Assembly (NCBI GenBank): GCA_004380135.1
Contig: QXCR01000001.1
Location: 248,001 to 312,000, forward strand
Direction: 5' to 3'
Length of the DNA stretch: 64,000 nt
Origin: Stemphylium vesicarium
Lineage: Eukaryota; Ascomycota; Dothideomycetes; Pleosporales; Pleosporaceae
The position numbers and the translations under genes are program-made. This document shows, in pieces, positions 43,900 to 55,003 of this stretch (positions are counted from its first letter, which is position 1; each line of letters opens with the position of its first letter). The notes under the pieces are model-generated. The model did no database searches and was not told where the DNA came from. It saw only the letters and a list, made by a program, of their open reading frames with translations.

Positions 43900-44655
43900 C
43901 TCCCGCCCGCGAGAGTCGCGCTATCTACCCATCACATCACCATCGTCATCATCATCGCTTGAGCGATAGCGCGCACCTCAGGCGCCTCTGACTTCAGCCC
44001 AGGCCGCCAACCCCATCTGCCGCCCCTGCAACATGCAGGCCGGAGGACGGGGAAGAAGGTCTTGGGACTTGGGACAAGAACGCTTAACAGCCGGGAGACA
44101 GGGACTGGGGGGCTTGTTGGGGTGCTTCGGTTAAGAAGAGGGAAGCATGGCGCACGTCACAGTCATGTGCTGTGTGGCTTGCCGTGGCGTGTTCTCCATC
44201 ATCGCGTCGCGGTCTCATCGACCGATCCTGTGATGCGGAACGCGGGGGAAGATTAGTGATGGTGTGGCTTTCTTGGCTGGGGGCGGAAAGTGCTATGGGC
44301 AGTTGTGCGTGAGATTGATTGCCTTTGGGAATAAGGAGTTTGCGCAACGATCGTTCAACAGGAATTTGCATATTTGCATGGCTCACTTGCACTCAACAAA
44401 CAAAGATGATGATTCCTTCTCCAAGGAGGAAAATGCTCAACATTGGGTATTCGAAAAGGTGGTAATTAAAAAGGAGTAATTGATCGCCCGTAATTTGGCG
44501 ACAACATTATTGGTGCATGTTCCGATGTCATGTTCGTTAAACCTCGGCGTATTGAATGCCGATATGCCCATGACAACCATCTTTCCCATATTCGTATAAG
44601 CCACGCGTTTTGGCACGCAAAGCGCAATCGTGATCAATGCAATCAATGCATTGGC
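43900..44655. other. Intergenic, 0.75 kb
   Basis: Lies upstream of the small membrane protein gene and downstream of the acetate-permease gene. An acidic Asp-rich in-frame stretch (about 43930-43960, minus strand) precedes the small gene. Nothing else is recognised. Confidence 0.4.
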
Positions 44656-45723
44656 TTAAGCGGTGTGACCAGCGTCGGCGCGCGCGGCAGAGTTGTCCAC
44701 CTTGTTGCGACGCTCGCGACCCTTCTCCGACCAGGGGAAGTGGGCGACGGGGATAACGAAGAAGCTAGGACATAATTAGCACATGGTGAGTAGATCGGTA
44801 ACGGGCCAAATGCATACCTGTTGGAGCTGTCTGCAATACCAGCGAGCGCATTGTACCAGGCGGCAAAAGCGGCCATGAGTCCAAAAGCTCCACCAGCAAC
44901 GATGCAGTCACCCTGTGGGCCGTTCGCATCCGCGTTGAGGTATCCGATACCGAGCAAAAGGAAGGCCAGGTCGAGGGTGAAGAAGAGGAAGCAGAAGGCC
45001 ACGGTGGATCGCAGGGTGCAAAGCAAGAGGAGGAAGGTAAAGATGAACCATCCCATCAAGAAGAGACCGAACGAGTTGTAGAACGAGTTTGACTCGAGAA
45101 GAATGTCCTCAATTTGGAAACCACCGGGTGTAAGGACGATGCCGAAGGCGATCCAGAAACCTCCGTAGGATGAGAGAGCTGTAGCACCGAACGTGTTACC
45201 AACGGCCATTTCCCTAAGTTGTACATTAGTTCAAGTTTCTCTTAAATGCTGTGATAACACATACCACATGCCAGCCAAAAGCTGAACAAGACCACCATAG
45301 CCGTACGCAAGGGCTACGACAATGTTCGGGCCTCCAATACTACGTGTGTTGACGTTGATCAGGGACAGGACGAAGGTGGTGAGCGCGAAAGCCGAGAGAC
45401 CCAGGGGAGCTGGGTTGGCGAACTTGCGGTTCGGTGGCCTGTATAGACCAGGCTGGAATTCACCACCGAACGCAGCTAGGCGAAGGTCCGGGTCGTTGGT
45501 AGCAATGTGTGCGAGAGGGTTGCCGCCATAGTCGTATGGTGACCTCTGTTTGGGCATTGCGCCGCCGTTGGTTCCAGCAGCATGGTCGATTCCACTGGTG
45601 CCGTTGGTGGTGGTCTTCTCGAAACTTGGACCGCGCTGTAACAATGATTGTTAGACTTAGGACATGTTACACAATCGGGGCGCAACCTACTTCGGTGTCG
45701 TTGTGCTCACGAGCTGTCGCCAT
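44656..45723 (-). CDS. Ato/GPR1-FUN34-YaaH family permease (acetate/ammonium type)
   Basis: Four exons: 45723-45691, 45635-45265, 45213-44818 and 44764-44656; introns of 55, 51 and 53 bp; 302 aa. Family members (yeast Ady2/Ato, Aspergillus AcpA) carry acetate in, or are linked to ammonium export, across the plasma membrane. The family signature [15 protein letters not shown] opens the first of six helices, followed by [36 protein letters not shown] and [13 protein letters not shown]. The short cytosolic tail ends ARADAGHTA. The C-terminal exon adds the last helix end ([11 protein letters not shown]). The N-terminal leader ([18 protein letters not shown]) carries the usual Ser/Thr/Glu-rich regulatory stretch. 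Confidence 0.92.
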
Positions 45724-48700
45724 GATGTCGAGTATGGTTGACAGAGGTTTGACGTGCGAATGGGTCCGACTAACTCTTAAGGTTGAGATGAGGAGAGTCT
45801 GGGGAAAGAGAAAACAAGGTCAGTCTGGGGGAGCGGAGAGACTGATATATGTCCAGACCAACAACCACAGCTCGCAGGGGGGGAGCATGGCCCATCGACG
45901 TGTGCCATGAGCCGTCGTCCCATGCTGGTACTAGCCCCGCGACTAAGGGTAGGTAATAAGATCCCAAAACAAGTGCTAGAGTGGACCACTAATGGGAGTT
46001 CCCCACAGACGCCTCTCCAGCCCGGGTAAAAGGACAGCATGGATCTCCACTGATGGTCAACCCAGTGAGGGCACGGTGGGCGGACGAACGACATTCTGTC
46101 GAATCGAAGCCACCTGCGCCGTGGGATCGGCACCGAAGGCTGCCTTACCGAGGCCGGATGGACGCCGACAAATAGAAACGCAATTGATGCGCCAACCGAT
46201 CCATTACTGCCATGCCTCGTTCAGATGAGCGGCTTTGCTGTCGTGATGACGCGGAGCATTTGGGATTGCTGCTCCAATTCCCGATTCCGGGTCGCGCTCC
46301 AGATACCAAGCATTACATCATACCTAGTTACCTAGGTACTCGTGACCACGACATGTCGGCAATCCGTTCAGCCTTTCCAGTGCGAATCCTGCGCAACAAC
46401 AATTGCTCCTCTCAACATCGTATAACACACGGACTGTTTGATGTTTTCTTATCCTGGCGGTCTGACTGCAGGTTTACCCTTGATGAGGGCCCCTGCGAAA
46501 AACGCATCTAAGAGTGGACCAACGCTCAATTTGCTCGGAGCAGTTAGACGCGAAGCCGGCTTGACCATGTATTCGAACCTGAAAGGTGGACACCTGTTCT
46601 CCCTGTGTCCGACAAGCTGGGATACCGGATGTCGCGGGTCGCACCTGACATGAGAGCGACTTCTTCACGTTGTCGCGCAAACCTTGCAGTTTGATTCTCT
46701 CGTTTCGCACACAGAGGGTAATATTCCTGCTGCTACATAAGCAATTTTTTCCGTAAAACTTATCTCTTTCGCCGACCCGTTGAATTTCCCAGGCCGCGGA
46801 GCGAACGGGCTGATGGCGTCGTGCATGGTCTCTGGCGGCTAAGCTTTGTCCAAGAGCCTCGGCGACATCCACCGGCATGTTCCAATATCATGACAAAACA
46901 CAGCATTCTCTAGCCAGCAGCGGTTTCGTGGTGATAACCCATATGGTATCCAGCTGATTCCAAAAGTTTGAGTTTGATCTTCATCCACCTTCAAAACACC
47001 GAAGCAGAAAATTCGTGAATCAATTGTGGGAAGGGTAGTCCTAGCGTAGCGTGCGAGGCCACACTTTCCCTGAGCTTCCGGGGCTGTATGGGGCCGCGAG
47101 TGGAGCGAAATCTCACACCCACCCTAGACGTGCGGTTGAGACGCAGGCTGGCTGCTGCGTCATCCGGACCAGCGGGAGGAACTGTCAAGTCATTTCGACC
47201 TGCATGCTGCCGTTCCGTCTCCGTTGCCAGCGCGATAGATTTGCATATGAGGATGCAGATATATGGTTGACAGACGTCCCAACGAAACAGGCACATGATG
47301 TACCTCCAGTCTCCCTGCCAACCCGTGGAAAGGGCAGTATAGACGGCGATACCAATATTGAGGAATCGAGGCGAATACATGATGGCTGTTGGCTTCCACG
47401 GCAATGGGCCATTTTAGGCATGCAAGTAACAAGTTGCGTGAGACATTGTGAGATTGCGCGATACGGGAGCAGTTTAGCCTAATGGTATGCGCAAGGTGTA
47501 TCATCAAAAATAGTGGTGGCACTGCATGCAATGATTTTTGTGCCGCGCCCGTTGGCTTGACCATATCCTCAAGCATTGGGGGGAAGCCATGGGCATCCTC
47601 TGCCTATTCTGAGAATATGAGTTCCTTTGTTTCTACAAGAGGACTAAGACAGTGCGCGGGGCAAAGCGCTCTAGACGAACCCGTGTCACCGTAACGTTGA
47701 GAAGTCAGGTGGTACCTGCATAGGATACTCTGAAGTGCCTTGTTGACGGCTCGACACGTTGGTAAACTGCTATGCAATGGGTGCATCCCATCAACAGAGC
47801 CGCAAGTAGATGATAAGTGGCCGGCTGCGACAGCGCTGACATATGGCACGCTGAATTCTACTTACCGTGGTCGGTCGCTCTCCTCAATCCCTTCCAGAAG
47901 CCCTCGGAAACGAGGAAGTAGGATCCACCTGGTTTGTGGAGAGGCAAGATCTAGGGACTCCACTTCGTCCCTGCATAAGAGCGAGCCAGAGGTCGGGACG
48001 TTGGGAAAGCGAACACAAGCTATCCTCACCCACAGGGCACCAAGATGGCCGAGGAAAAGCCCCGCGGTCTTCCGGCAGCGTTCAAATCAAGGCAGTTTCC
48101 GATCGACTATTGGTGTGTTTTCCACCGAAGCTGGATAGTCTGAGCAACCTCGTGGTGTTGAGCCACCAAGTGGCTTTTTGTACTCCTCCACGATGTCGCA
48201 GTGAAGGAATACTTTGATTATCAAGGTACCTTCATCGTGCAACGAATCTGGTGAGATCTTGGAGGTGACGTCGCATCATGGTGAGCGCTGTAGTTTGAGA
48301 AGACGACTTCAGGCTTTTGAGGTTCTGCGCACTTGCCAGATATAAATATTGTACAAACTGCTATCCTTCGAGATCAAAGATGGCCAAGGACGTCGCAACA
48401 AGGAGTACCAAGGCACAAAAGTGGCGTTTCTTGTCACTCTCTTCCGGCTTGGAAGAACTTGGCGCATTTCGCTACCATGGCAAGCATGGGGGAGTGTGGC
48501 CGAATCGCAGCAGACCAAAGCAACGGCGACGTGTTCACGTCTCCGACATCAACAGTACTGCGCAATGTGTCTGAACAAGCAGCGAAAAGTCGTGATATGT
48601 GCGATGGTGTTGAGCCGGATTTCAAACGGAACGCTGGCTACGTAATGGATGTGTCGATCAGTTCCTAGCGCGGGGAAGCTCCAACAAGCTACCTGGAGCT

Positions 48701-48902
48701 CAGCCTCCCTGCCGGGGAAGCGTGCAGCGCGCCTGAACTCGGGGTTTAGGCAACAATCAGTGAACAAACGATACTCTTTATACTCTCTTCGCTGATTCTA
48801 GTCGTCTTGCTTGAAACAATCAGAGACGAGCTGCAGATAGACCTGTTCACATCAATACCCGCGTCGTCCACCGATAGAGCGAGCTCCTTGCACATCATCA
48901 GC
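45724..48902. other. Gene-poor region, 3.2 kb
   Basis: Short open frames occur on both strands but none shows a motif, and none joins into a credible spliced protein. A TATA-like ATATAAATATT is at ~48340. The AAA ATPase frame is open from ~48801 after an acceptor-like TTCTAG, so an upstream coding exon could lie near the right end. Confidence 0.4.
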
Positions 48903-50549
48903 ATGTCCACCAACGCGTCCCACGAGGACATGACGAGCCTCTCATACTTTGACCATTCGTCAGGCAAACGCATCAATACCGACGTTGTGCTCATCGAGGC
49001 GATCCGTACGCAATACCCCAACCTCGACCTCATCGTCGTGCCTCAGGGCAGATTCAACCTCCTCGCATATGCCTCTGCCGGCTTCGCAACAGCCACACCC
49101 CTCGAGGATGTCGTCAAAGACCCCGTTTACGGTCCTGGTGTGAAGCAACGGATGTATGTCACGCCATCGAGGAGACTTGACCCTCGTCCTGGGAGCATGG
49201 TCGAGCGTGTCATTTTCGGCAAGTACATGTACAAATGGAAGGATCAGGAAGCCATCGTATACATCGCAGAAGGGCGGGACGGGTCCGCGTCATATCCAAC
49301 CCCTACTATGTACTACATCTTGTCCAACGCATCACACAAAGTGGATGAGCTGATCAAGAACGCTACTGAATGGGGAGCTGAACTGCACAACGAGGTTTGG
49401 GTGTTTGATGGTGGATGGTGGCAGAAGAGTGCGGAGCTATACAACTCGGTACAAAAGAGCAACTGGGAAAGCGTCATACTAGACGAGGATATGAAGAAAT
49501 CGCTCATTGCCGACGTGGAAAACTTCTTCGACGGTCGAGAAACTTACGAAGACCTCAAAGTCCCATGGAAGCGGGGTGTTATCTACTATGGCCCTCCCGG
49601 TAACGGCAAGACAATCAGTATCAAAGCCATGATGCACAATCTCTATCAACGTGGCGCCAATGGCGACTCTAGACTCGCCGTACCGACCCTTTACGTCCGC
49701 TCTCTGGCTTCTTTCGGAGGGCCCGAATACGCTCTGCAGCAGATCTTCGGCAAAGCTCGCGAAGAAGCGCCGTGCTACCTGGTCTTTGAGGACCTAGATT
49801 CAATCATCAACGATAACGTGCGGTCATACTTTCTCAATGAAGTTGATGGCCTTAAGTCTAATGATGGCATACTCATGGTCGGCTCTACCAACCACCTTGA
49901 CAGGTTGGACCCAGGCATCGCGAAGAGGCCAAGCCGCTTCGACCGTAAATACTACTTTCCCGATCCCGACTATGACCAACGTGTTCAATACGCCCAATTC
50001 TGGCAACACAAGCTCAAGGATAATAAGGATCTCGACTTTCCCGACGAGCTTTGTGCGAAGATCGCAGAGATCACCGACAAGTTCTCTTTCGCTTACATGC
50101 AAGAGGCTTTCGTCGCGGCGCTTCTGGCCATCGCCGCTCGTGGAGGCAAGACCGTCGCTGAGGCGGAACGCGAAGCAGACAGATGGTCAGGTCCTCAGGA
50201 TCCGATGAAGCTAGCCACCGGTACTCTCCACGCAAATTTTGGGTGTAGAGCGCATTCTGAGGACTCATACAACCTTGCATCTGGATCTGATTCAGATTTG
50301 GACAAACTGGAGCTGTGGGTTGAGATCAAGAAGCAAGTCAAGATACTGAGGGAGGAGATGGATGAAAAGAAGCGCACAGGCGACTGGGAACTGCCCAGTC
50401 GGCCGAAGGCCTCGGTCGCACCTCCCCCGCCTCATCCAACCCAGTTCAGAGATGAGCTTGATTCCATTTTGCATGGCGGACAAGAGAGACGTCCTCGTCA
50501 TCCATATCCTGAGTTCGAGAACTTGTCCAGTCACATGAGGTTTCAGTAA
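48903..50549 (+). CDS. BCS1-type AAA ATPase
   Basis: 548 aa from the first in-frame ATG (MSTNASHEDMTSLSYFDHSS); the rest is one exon. AAA motifs: IYYGPPGNGKTISIKAM (Walker A), CYLVFEDLDSII (Walker B), and VGSTNHLDRLDPGIAKRPSRFDRKYYFPDPD region (sensor 1 Asn; two arginines of the second region of homology). The N-terminal half resembles the BCS1_N region (PWKRGVIYYGPP follows a YEDLKVPWK linker, typical of Bcs1 relatives). Bcs1 itself inserts the Rieske protein in the mitochondrial inner membrane; filamentous fungi have many paralogues of unknown role, and this one lacks an obvious N-terminal membrane helix, so it is not the core Bcs1. The C-terminus is Pro-rich. The frame extends upstream to ~48801 without ATG, hinting at a missed 5' exon. 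Confidence 0.85.
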   Translation: MSTNASHEDMTSLSYFDHSSGKRINTDVVLIEAIRTQYPNLDLIVVPQGRFNLLAYASAGFATATPLEDVVKDPVYGPGVKQRMYVTPSRRLDPRPGSMVERVIFGKYMYKWKDQEAIVYIAEGRDGSASYPTPTMYYILSNASHKVDELIKNATEWGAELHNEVWVFDGGWWQKSAELYNSVQKSNWESVILDEDMKKSLIADVENFFDGRETYEDLKVPWKRGVIYYGPPGNGKTISIKAMMHNLYQRGANGDSRLAVPTLYVRSLASFGGPEYALQQIFGKAREEAPCYLVFEDLDSIINDNVRSYFLNEVDGLKSNDGILMVGSTNHLDRLDPGIAKRPSRFDRKYYFPDPDYDQRVQYAQFWQHKLKDNKDLDFPDELCAKIAEITDKFSFAYMQEAFVAALLAIAARGGKTVAEAEREADRWSGPQDPMKLATGTLHANFGCRAHSEDSYNLASGSDSDLDKLELWVEIKKQVKILREEMDEKKRTGDWELPSRPKASVAPPPPHPTQFRDELDSILHGGQERRPRHPYPEFENLSSHMRFQ

Positions 50550-50919
50550 GGAGGACATGAAATATGCATGCGAAACGTTCTGGTGTTTGGGGGGTCATTT
50601 ATAAGGTACATTCGTCTGAAAGATAGTTCAAATCGGTAAAGCACTTGCATAAGCCTGTTCCCCATGTCAGATGAACGTAGTTGAGATCAGCTCAGATCTA
50701 GGCTGCCTGAGACTACACTTTGCAGCGATCCTTGATTCTTTGTCTATTGGCAAACTAGCCCGGCTAGTCACGTCTAAATTCACTCGTTACGAAGGAAGCA
50801 TTCACGACTGAATTTCTACATGAGCTTCCCTCAATCACTATAGAAGGCCTCTTCTTAGCCGTGAAAGTGAACCTGAACGACGGATCTCACCCGTCACCAT
50901 CCACTCACTCTTTCGGCCA
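50550..50919. other. Intergenic, nothing seen
   Basis: A 370 bp stretch between two plus-strand genes: 3' flank of the ATPase and promoter of the next gene. Confidence 0.5.
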
Positions 50920-52077
50920 ATGACCCTGCACAGGTACTTATCCCCACCGGACACGATCACGATCCTACAATTACCTATTTTCCAACTCCCAGGTCCAGCA
51001 ACAGTGGTAGCAATGGAAGAGCGCAATACACCGCCTTATCCATGTCTCAATAATCCAAAGCATGATATATCCAAGCCACCCGACTGGAGCTTTGGTATCG
51101 CGACTCCGACCAATATCAGTTTCACATCGCCACAAGTAGCTGAAGCTGACCGCACAACCATGTCGCTCATTCCTAAGAGCCCAACTCAAACTCTCGTGGA
51201 TTGTAACCAGCAGCTCAAACGAGTGCAGCAAGACCTCCTGGTCCTCACCAGCTTTAACGATAATTCCACGCTACACTGGCGCCCCTCATGGTTCGCACAG
51301 GCTCCCTTCAATAACAGGTTTTGGACTCTGCACAACCCGCGGAACGTCGTGACAGAGAAGCTACCCAGCAATGTACTTAGAGGGAAAGAGTACCACACGC
51401 GACGGATGAGACGCGAGTCTGATCCGCCCGCGTCATACATCAAGAGCTGGGACCACTGGCGACACGTGTGCGACATGTACGGTATACCGTAAGATTTCCT
51501 GTGCGAGCAGCAGGTTGAGCTGCTGAGAGTGGGGCTGCCACAAGATAGGAAGGGAGTACTGTGTCGTAAGACTACCTCAGCTAGGGAGCATGGAAGATAA
51601 GAGCTAATGAACATAGCACCGCCATCCCACCCACTCTATCCTGAGCCTTAACCTCTAGGCTGCAGCCGCTACATTCTCGACCCGGAAACATACGCTACGC
51701 ATCTCCCCCGCAAGTTCCATTCTGTCAGCCACGACACGGAAGCCCTGGGGGAGCTTGAAGCCGTCATCGTGCACTTCGATGGCGCGTTGAAGGTAGAACA
51801 CAGAGAGAACATGTTCATACATAGCAGTCAGTGGACCCACTTTAACGGCAGATGGGAGTATGAAGACGACACCAACTATCTCCCGGACGAGCGCGCACCG
51901 AAACGGCAGGGCAAGGGGAGGCGGTGGACCTATTTACCTTGGACAATGGAGCAGGAGGAGAGCTGTGAGCATAGCATGGTCGTGAAGCTGAAAGTAAGTC
52001 CGAAGAGGAAGGTGGGCGAGTATGATGGAGAAGACCATGAGGCGGGGAGGGTTCCGAAAAGGCAGTTGATCAGTTAG
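50920..52077 (+). CDS. Uncharacterised fungal protein, 326 aa
   Basis: Two exons, 50920-51481 and 51659-52077, intron 177 bp. The join is strong: WRHVCDMY-G-CSRYILDPETYATH keeps phase and removes a stop. Exon 1 is rich in Trp/Arg/Pro toward its end (LHWRPSWFAQAPFNNRFWTL). Exon 2 has SHDTEALGELEAVIVHFDGA and a tryptophan-rich part (HSSQWTHFNGRWEYEDD) before a basic, acidic tail. The pattern of HTE..LGELEAVIVHF recalls the conserved core of lineage-specific fungal proteins that begin with F-box-like helices, but the domain is not identified with confidence. The start at 50920 or the in-frame ATG at 51013 (MEERNTPPYP) are both possible. Confidence 0.6.
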
Positions 52078-52214
52078 GTCTTTCCTAACCCCTTAGCTGG
52101 AAAGATTGAACATGCCTTCCAAGTGCGCTCAATAACACGACATACAAATTGCTTGCTTCAAAAGCCCTGGTCATAATCTACCCCTTGCTCAATACTAGTA
52201 CCCCCACACTCTGC

Positions 52215-53530
52215 TCAACTCTTGATCACCAGCAATCCCTTCTCATACAGCCCCGTGACAATACCAAAGTTCTTAGTCACATCCCTCGCAAAAGTACAGC
52301 TACTGCAGAACTCCTTTCCGCTATTCTTGTACACCGTCTTCAACCCCTCATCTTCAGTCCACTCCGCCACCCAGCTCGGTGCCGTACACTCGCACGCCTT
52401 CCTTTCCTCTTCTGAGCCCTGCATGTCGCACTTCGCCCTTCCCTTACTCACAACCATCAGGCCCGGAGCGAACGGGTGGCCTGCCATGAGGAGTTTACCG
52501 GCACCATCAACCGATAAGTTGTCCACGGCGAATGGGACGCGTATGTACTTTATGAACTCCAGGGCTGTAGTATCCGGGTTGAAAGTATAGAAGTAAATGC
52601 CCGATTTAGAAGTTGATGCAACAGCCACCGTCGTAGAGTTGATCATGGCGATTCCGTTCGCAAAAGGTACGTGTGTCAGTGTTTTCGTATGCGACGGGTT
52701 GTGAATATCTGTGTACACGACGCTGCCACCAGGAATTCCAGAGAAGGTTTCAATTTTCGACAGGATGCGCGATTTCAAGGATCCGATGTAGTGGTCGTTT
52801 GTGATGAGCATTTTACCGTCGCCCAGGGAGTGGATGGAATTGGGGGTTTCAAGCAGCGGGTGCTTCAGAGTTACCATGTGCTTTGCTACTGCGTCTTGCA
52901 CAGACACTTGGAATACTTCAATGATGTTGCCGGAGTTGCGGGAGTGGTTGATCACGTATAATATAGATGTGGCGGCGTCAAATTCGATACCTAGCGGCTG
53001 GAAGTCATCTGCATTGGGGTAATCTTCCAATACGAGGGGTTTGATGGCTTCTGAATCAGGAATTTCGGGCGTAGAGTAATCATAGATCCAGATGTGTGCG
53101 CTGTCCTGGTCGTCCCGCTTTACCACAGGCGGCGCGAATGTGCCCTACAGCTAGTCAGCTCTACGATTCCTCAGAAACAACGAGAATTCTCTGTTCCATA
53201 AGCTCGTGATCGAGAGAGGAAGCTCACCATAACCGTGTTCCATCGGTCTCGTCCAGGGTTGCAGCTCAAGAACGCGACGCCCATGCCCTCCTCAAACAAC
53301 ACGTCTTCGCAATTGCGAAGCCGATCGCCAAATTTCACCTCATAGGTTTTGAATGCATTCACATCTTCGAACTTCCCAGGTGCATGCGCTAGCATTGGCG
53401 CAAGCGCAACATAACGGTCGTACAAGTACGGCGCTATCACCGCGAGCGCGGCAAGATACTGCATCTAGTAGTTAGCTACGCTGCATCTGTCATGTACACG
53501 GGGAGTTCTTACGATAGATCGTCCCACCAT
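52215..53530 (-). CDS. Paraoxonase/arylesterase-like beta-propeller protein with N-terminal membrane segment
   Basis: Three exons: 53530-53513 (18 bp), 53464-53228 and 53144-52215; introns of 48 and 83 bp; 394 aa. A short hydrophobic N-terminus (MVGRSIMQYLAALAVIAPYL) acts as signal or membrane anchor. Then come NCEDVLFEEGMGVAFLSCNP (the conserved Glu/Asn calcium-site strand of paraoxonases) and the six-bladed propeller marks DDFQPLGIEFD, LYVINHSRN, ETPNSIHSLGDGKMLITND (the paired Asn/Asp metal ligands) and HVPFANGIAMINS, AVDNLSVDGAGKLLMAGHP. The C-terminus has Cys-rich CECTAP and SSCTFAR. Paraoxonases are calcium-dependent lactonases or arylesterases; the substrate here is unknown. It lies next to an ABM protein and an SDR. 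Confidence 0.8.
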
Positions 53531-54163
53531 GTTGACTTGACTATTTGTGTTAGCAAGCTCGTGAAGATGGTGGGGTTGGTGGCCTTGCGGGACAGCCGGG
53601 CTCAAAGTTTGAGGTTCCGTGCTGACGTGTCTGGGTAACTTTCGGCCGTACTTTGAGGGAAACTGCCGCTGTCAGCATTGCCAAGTAGTCTCTAGTAGCG
53701 AGGTTTCATCTAGCGGTAGGAAATGATAGATCCAATCTATTACAGAAAGACGCTGTATTGGACTATCGACGTTATGGAGTTATCTTTGAAGGGTACACAG
53801 GAAGGCATGCCGCACGTCTCTTCCCTCGCAGCCTACCAGACCGTTTCGAACAATTTTTATGAATCTACATCCTTTAGACGCCTCATCGAATAGTACGTGG
53901 GGAAAGAACTCTAATATTGGGTTGCGAGGTAGATAGATCGTCATACCAAGCCAGGTCTAGCGTGCTTTCCTATGCCTCGGCTGGTTGTGGATCTTGACCT
54001 CCACCTCTTGAAACATGCACGCTGATCACGTCGTCACTAAAACCCAGAGGTCAGTCTGATCGTACACGGATCATACCTGATCAGCCTCCAAATATTCAGG
54101 ATTGCATCACTGGGCGTTTCGTATACGCATTGTATTCCATTACTCTAGCCTTCAAACACCATC
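53531..54163. other. Upstream region of the paraoxonase-like gene and ABM gene 3' flank
   Basis: 633 bp with no gene seen. Both genes run on the minus strand, so this is the lactonase promoter and the 3' flank of the ABM gene. Confidence 0.5.
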
Positions 54164-55003
54164 TCAAAGCATCGATTTCTCTCCTTTCACTCCAGCAAAA
54201 CCGCTTCCCCTATGTAGCCGGCCCTTTCCATTCGGTACGTATAGCCTCTGCTCCTTCGCTCTCATGTTCTCTTTATTCTCCTTCCAAGATCCGTTGACAT
54301 CGCCTCTCCTAATGAACCGCTCTAAACCGTCTCTTGTGCGCCATTGACCGAAGATTCTCGCGCCAACATTGTCGTCAAGCGACGCAAAGGCCATGTATGT
54401 CAATACATCAGCTGTACCACCAGGTTTGCTGGCTTCCGCTCGAACGGTAGCGACGACTTCGGTCAATGACCTCAGCAATGTATCACGAGAGGCGGGAGAA
54501 GTACATGTGATACGAATATCTTGTATGATCTCTGCGGGCGCACTGCTTCGTGAGGAATCAAGAAAGCCGGCAACAAGGCGATAATGATCGAGATCCAGGC
54601 GGCCGTGCTTGGTGTGGGAACTCTTTCCAAGAACCGCGACATCGCCGGTGAGTTTAGATGCGTGCTATACAGACCCTGGTATTGTGATCAGCAGTGTTCC
54701 TGATAACTTGCAAAGTGGGAGAAGATTACGTTGGGGATGCCGTAGATCTCGAAAGCGAACATGCTGGTCGTCTTGGAAAAGTCGTGTGCGTAGTCCATTG
54801 GGATACCAAAGTAGTAGGCTTTCGTCGTCGGCTCGAAGGAGTAGACATAGGAGGCAAGGTCGTCGTAGGCTGCTTGCCACTGCAATGGGCATGTTGGTAA
54901 AGATGATGGACGCAACTTCGATGGAAAGCAATGGTGTTTCACGCACGTCGCTGTACCTGTCTGGTACGATGTTACAGTTCGCGAAGAGGTAAAAATCGTC
55001 CAT
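54164..55003 (-). CDS. Two-domain ABM-type (antibiotic biosynthesis monooxygenase) protein
   Basis: Three exons: 55003-54947, 54879-54730 and 54664-54164; introns of 67 and 65 bp; 235 aa. Spliced, the first half reads MDDFYLFANCNIVPDRYSDW, then AYDDLASYVYSFEPTTKAYY, FGIPMD and MFAFEIYGIPNHASKL, a dimeric alpha+beta barrel layout. The second half, RITCTSPASRDTLLRSLTEV, then PGGTADVLTYMAFAS, RIFGQWRTRDGLERFI and EQRLYVPNGKGR, is a second copy. ABM-fold proteins act as cofactorless oxygenases or small-molecule binding proteins, often in quinone or polyketide tailoring, but some are stress or heme proteins. The exon-1 donor GTGCGT is non-standard, yet it is the one that makes both frames join. 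The next gene (SDR) is divergent, 774 bp away. Confidence 0.72.

Noticed and set aside
47461..47530. tRNA-like A-box (TAGCCTAATGGTA)
   Set aside because: No B-box (GGTTCGANTCC) follows at the needed distance and no acceptor stem can be paired.
47740..48138. Plus-strand frame of 132 codons
   Set aside because: Translation lacks any protein-like pattern or splice partner.
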